Shown: positions 62,725 to 64,000 of the stretch, one piece after another
Position numbering within the stretch: the first letter of the stretch is position 1
How the letters are laid out: each line of letters opens with the position of its first letter
From: a bacterium
GTDB taxonomy: Bacteria; UBP15; UBA6099
DNA length: 64,000 nucleotides
Assembly: GCA_029564595.1 (NCBI GenBank)
Contig: JAKQPS010000018.1
Coordinates: 15,920 to 79,919, forward strand
Reading direction: 5' to 3'
The notes under the pieces: model-generated
What the model saw: only the letters and a program-made list of their open reading frames with translations
Databases searched by the model: none
Told to the model about the DNA's origin: nothing
Position numbers and translations under genes: made by a program

Positions 62725-62922
62725 ATATCAGCTTCAGTATCCAGCGTATCAGCCAACATGGGCAACGCGGGAGTTTCGGGCGGCCCCGGCCAAGCGAAGA
62801 GCATTGTGGAAGGAACGCTATATGAATTTCAGAAGGCAAAGGCGGAAGCTGCCGCGCCTCTGAAGATTCCGGATGCCCGAATCGCATTCGCATTGGGAAG
62901 CGGCATAGATTTGACTATTTAG
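62725..62922 (+). CDS. Small protein of about 65 residues, possible non-standard AUA start
   Basis: Behind a strong promoter and a perfect AAGGAGG (62714-62720), the only open frame reads ATA (62725) TCA GCT, and continues to TAG 62920-62922. TAA lies immediately before in frame, so the start cannot be further left. The first ATG in frame is 62758 (54 residues, but 37 nt from the site). The translation begins ISASVSSVSANMGNAGVSGG and ends ALGSGIDLTI; the N-terminal Ser/Val alternation and the ILVEGTLYEF-like helix recall small YjfB-like proteins, a weak resemblance. A GAAAGCC/GGCTTTC-type hairpin follows. If the true start is not AUA, the 54-residue form is the fallback. Confidence 0.6.
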   Translation: MSASVSSVSANMGNAGVSGGPGQAKSIVEGTLYEFQKAKAEAAAPLKIPDARIAFALGSGIDLTI

Positions 62923-63033
62923 GAAGGTTGACGGAAGGAAAAGCCAGATCGCGGCTTTCATTGATGATAAAAGGCTCTAATTCAAAAGAGTTATGGACAA
63001 TGAGAAGGGATGCCGTTATCCTTTCATAAGTGG

Positions 63034-63107
63034 GCGCCCGTAGCTCAGCTGGATAGAGTGCGAGACTCCGAATCTCGAGGCCAGGCGTTCGAATCGCCTC
63101 GGGCGCA
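63034..63107 (+). tRNA. tRNA-Arg (CCG)
   Basis: 74 nt. Acceptor stem GCGCCCG/CGGGCGC with discriminator A; D arm GCTC/GAGT-type; anticodon stem CGAGA/TCTCG with loop CTCCGAA, anticodon CCG (reads CGG, Arg); T arm AGGCG-TTCGAAT-CGCCT. CCA is not encoded. Confidence 0.95.
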
Positions 63108-63164
63108 ATTTATAAAGGTGTGTTGTTAGCAACAACAAAATATTATAAAGTGAGGGTGGTATCT

Positions 63165-63440
63165 ATGGAAATGGGCGCATTTTTGAGGAAGCAACGCCTC
63201 AAAGCAGGGTTCACGATTCAGGACATTGTCGATATGGCCGGAAATCAGATCGACAAAACGACTGTTTCGAGAATCGAGCGCGATGAGAGGAAACTCTCAC
63301 TGAAGGCCGGTTACTATTTTTCACAGATTTACGAAATTCCCCTCGAAGAACTAGCGAGGAAGGAACTCGGCGCTTCAGCATCCCGCATCAAGAAGATCAA
63401 ACCCACGAAGCGGGCGCGCGGCCGCAAAAAGAAAGCTTAA
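63165..63440 (+). CDS. XRE-family helix-turn-helix regulator
   Basis: 91 residues from ATG 63165 (TTG 63120 would add 15). Helix-turn-helix at about 6-45: FLRKQRLKAGFTIQDIVDMA, then TTVSRIERDERK. The tail is Lys/Arg-rich (KIKPTKRARGRKKKA), suited to DNA. It starts 58 bp after tRNA-Arg and has its own terminator. It may regulate its own or nearby genes. Confidence 0.85.
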   Translation: MEMGAFLRKQRLKAGFTIQDIVDMAGNQIDKTTVSRIERDERKLSLKAGYYFSQIYEIPLEELARKELGASASRIKKIKPTKRARGRKKKA

Positions 63441-63477
63441 TCTAAAGACTGCGGTCACGATTAGTTTCAACATGCAT

Positions 63478-63510
63478 AAAAAGCCCTTGGTCAGGGGCTT
63501 TTTTTTATTT
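63478..63510 (+). terminator. Intrinsic terminator of the XRE gene
   Basis: AAAAAGCCC (63478-63486) pairs with GGGCTTTTT (63495-63503) around an 8-nt loop and continues into a T-rich tract. Confidence 0.85.
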
Positions 63511-63557
63511 TCTCATGTGAAATATTTCTCAAAGCATTGTTTTATCATACTCAACGA

Positions 63558-63586
63558 TTGCTAATTTTTTAATTTTGTGGTAGTAT
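63558..63586 (+). promoter_or_regulatory. Sigma70-type promoter of the last gene
   Basis: TTGCTA (63558-63563), 17-nt spacer, TAGTAT (63581-63586), each matching four of six consensus bases. It lies 46 bp before the ATG at 63632. Confidence 0.5.
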
Positions 63587-63631
63587 TTCAGACCATCTAT
63601 TAATAAATTGCTATCTAAAAGGAGACAGGTT

Positions 63632-64000
63632 ATGAGAGGAAAGGCGATGTTTGCGGCGGCGCTGGCAGTTTGCGCGGCTATGTTCGGGTCGGCGGCGTTG
63701 TGCGCTTCCGGGCCGGTGAAGATTTCGACGATGACGCGAGTGGAGTCTCACAGCAAGATGGACGACGGTTCGGGCAACTACGGCAGCGAGGTTCTCGGCT
63801 ATCAGATGGTTTCTCTGTTCCGCGAGTTGGACAAGGGGACTATCGGCGGGGCGTTCTATATGAACAGGTTCAGCCTCGACGAGGGAGAGACGATGAGCCA
63901 TATTATGGGCGTGAATCTCACTCAGGTGTTCTGCCCGAAGGTGATCGGCACCGCGGGCTACACGCATACGATCAATAAGGAGCGGGGACTGACGGCGGAG
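63632..64000 (+). CDS. Exported protein, N-terminal part (cut by window edge)
   Basis: ATG follows AAAAGGAGACAGGTT. The first 123 codons are in the window. The signal peptide is about residues 1-30 (MFAAALAVCAAMFGSAALC-type, ending before ASGPVK). The mature start has alternating strands (GGAFYMNRFSLDEGET, HIMGVNLTQVFCPKV), compatible with an outer-membrane beta-barrel. No family is recognised from the part seen. It has its own promoter. Confidence 0.7.
   Translation, partial: MRGKAMFAAALAVCAAMFGSAALCASGPVKISTMTRVESHSKMDDGSGNYGSEVLGYQMVSLFRELDKGTIGGAFYMNRFSLDEGETMSHIMGVNLTQVFCPKVIGTAGYTHTINKERGLTAE

Noticed and set aside
62705-62893. 62-residue minus-strand ORF
   Set aside because: Antisense shadow of the small gene at 62725-62922, which has promoter and ribosome site.
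1-64000. CRISPR arrays or IS transposase genes
   Set aside because: No regularly spaced repeats with unique spacers and no recognisable complete transposase were found.

Overview
The window looks like a chromosomal contig of a diderm (Gram-negative) bacterium of moderately high GC. Several products have signal peptides, lipoboxes or beta-barrel ends. No gene here fixes the taxon. The mix (GH57 and GH38 glycosidases, fibronectin-III/dockerin and RCC1 surface proteins, a gliding-type ABC cassette, a histone H1-like Hc1 protein, thiolase-like/DUF35 enzymes) would suit a deltaproteobacterial-type lineage or an uncultured candidate phylum. That is inference only.

Region 1 (1-3.9 kb) is an AT-richer accessory stretch. 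It holds a gene cut by the window edge, a probably 5'-truncated ORF, about 1 kb without a credible gene, and then the most unusual locus of the window: a sigma70-type promoter, a roughly 315-nt highly structured RNA, an intrinsic terminator, and directly at the end of the terminator T-tract the start codon of a 404-residue reverse transcriptase with a YADD active site. I see no intron domain V, endonuclease domain, retron NxxxH/VTG signature or diversity-generating repeat. The layout is that of ncRNA-dependent RT systems (retrons, DRT-type defence RTs), but the family cannot be assigned by eye.

Region 2 (4-15.8 kb) is metabolic. A four-gene operon encodes two thiolase-fold proteins that both lack the usual catalytic Cys and His, a double-SCP2/DUF35 fusion and a DUF35 protein. 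It is followed by a fumarylacetoacetase-family enzyme, a Na/Pi cotransporter, a divergent sensor kinase/phosphonate-type binding-protein pair, a deoxyhypusine-synthase-like protein and a TIM-barrel isomerase.

Region 3 (16-28 kb) has a large secreted fibronectin-III/dockerin-like protein, a partner-switch pair (receiver-HATPase plus STAS), a diacylglycerol-kinase-like enzyme, a GldA/GldF/GldG-type ABC operon with a DUF4340 protein, and a VKOR protein.

Region 4 (28-38 kb) has a GH57 branching-type enzyme, a YhaO/YhaN-type pair whose nuclease subunit has lost most metal ligands, a GT39-like membrane protein, an Fe-S protein and a DUF169 protein.

Region 5 (38-55.7 kb) is rich in cell-surface proteins: a 1479-residue outer-membrane candidate, a small barrel, an RCC1/PKD lipoprotein, a formylglycine-generating-enzyme-like lipoprotein and a Gly-rich lipoprotein. 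It carries two families of palindromic repeats. Housekeeping and redox enzymes (RumA-type methyltransferase, SDR, FMN reductase) are interspersed.

Region 6 (55.9-64 kb) has an acyl-CoA dehydrogenase, a GH38 alpha-mannosidase, a Hc1-like protein, a PLP decarboxylase/S1P-lyase-like enzyme, a strongly signalled small gene with a possible AUA start, tRNA-Arg(CCG), an XRE regulator and a secreted protein cut by the right edge.
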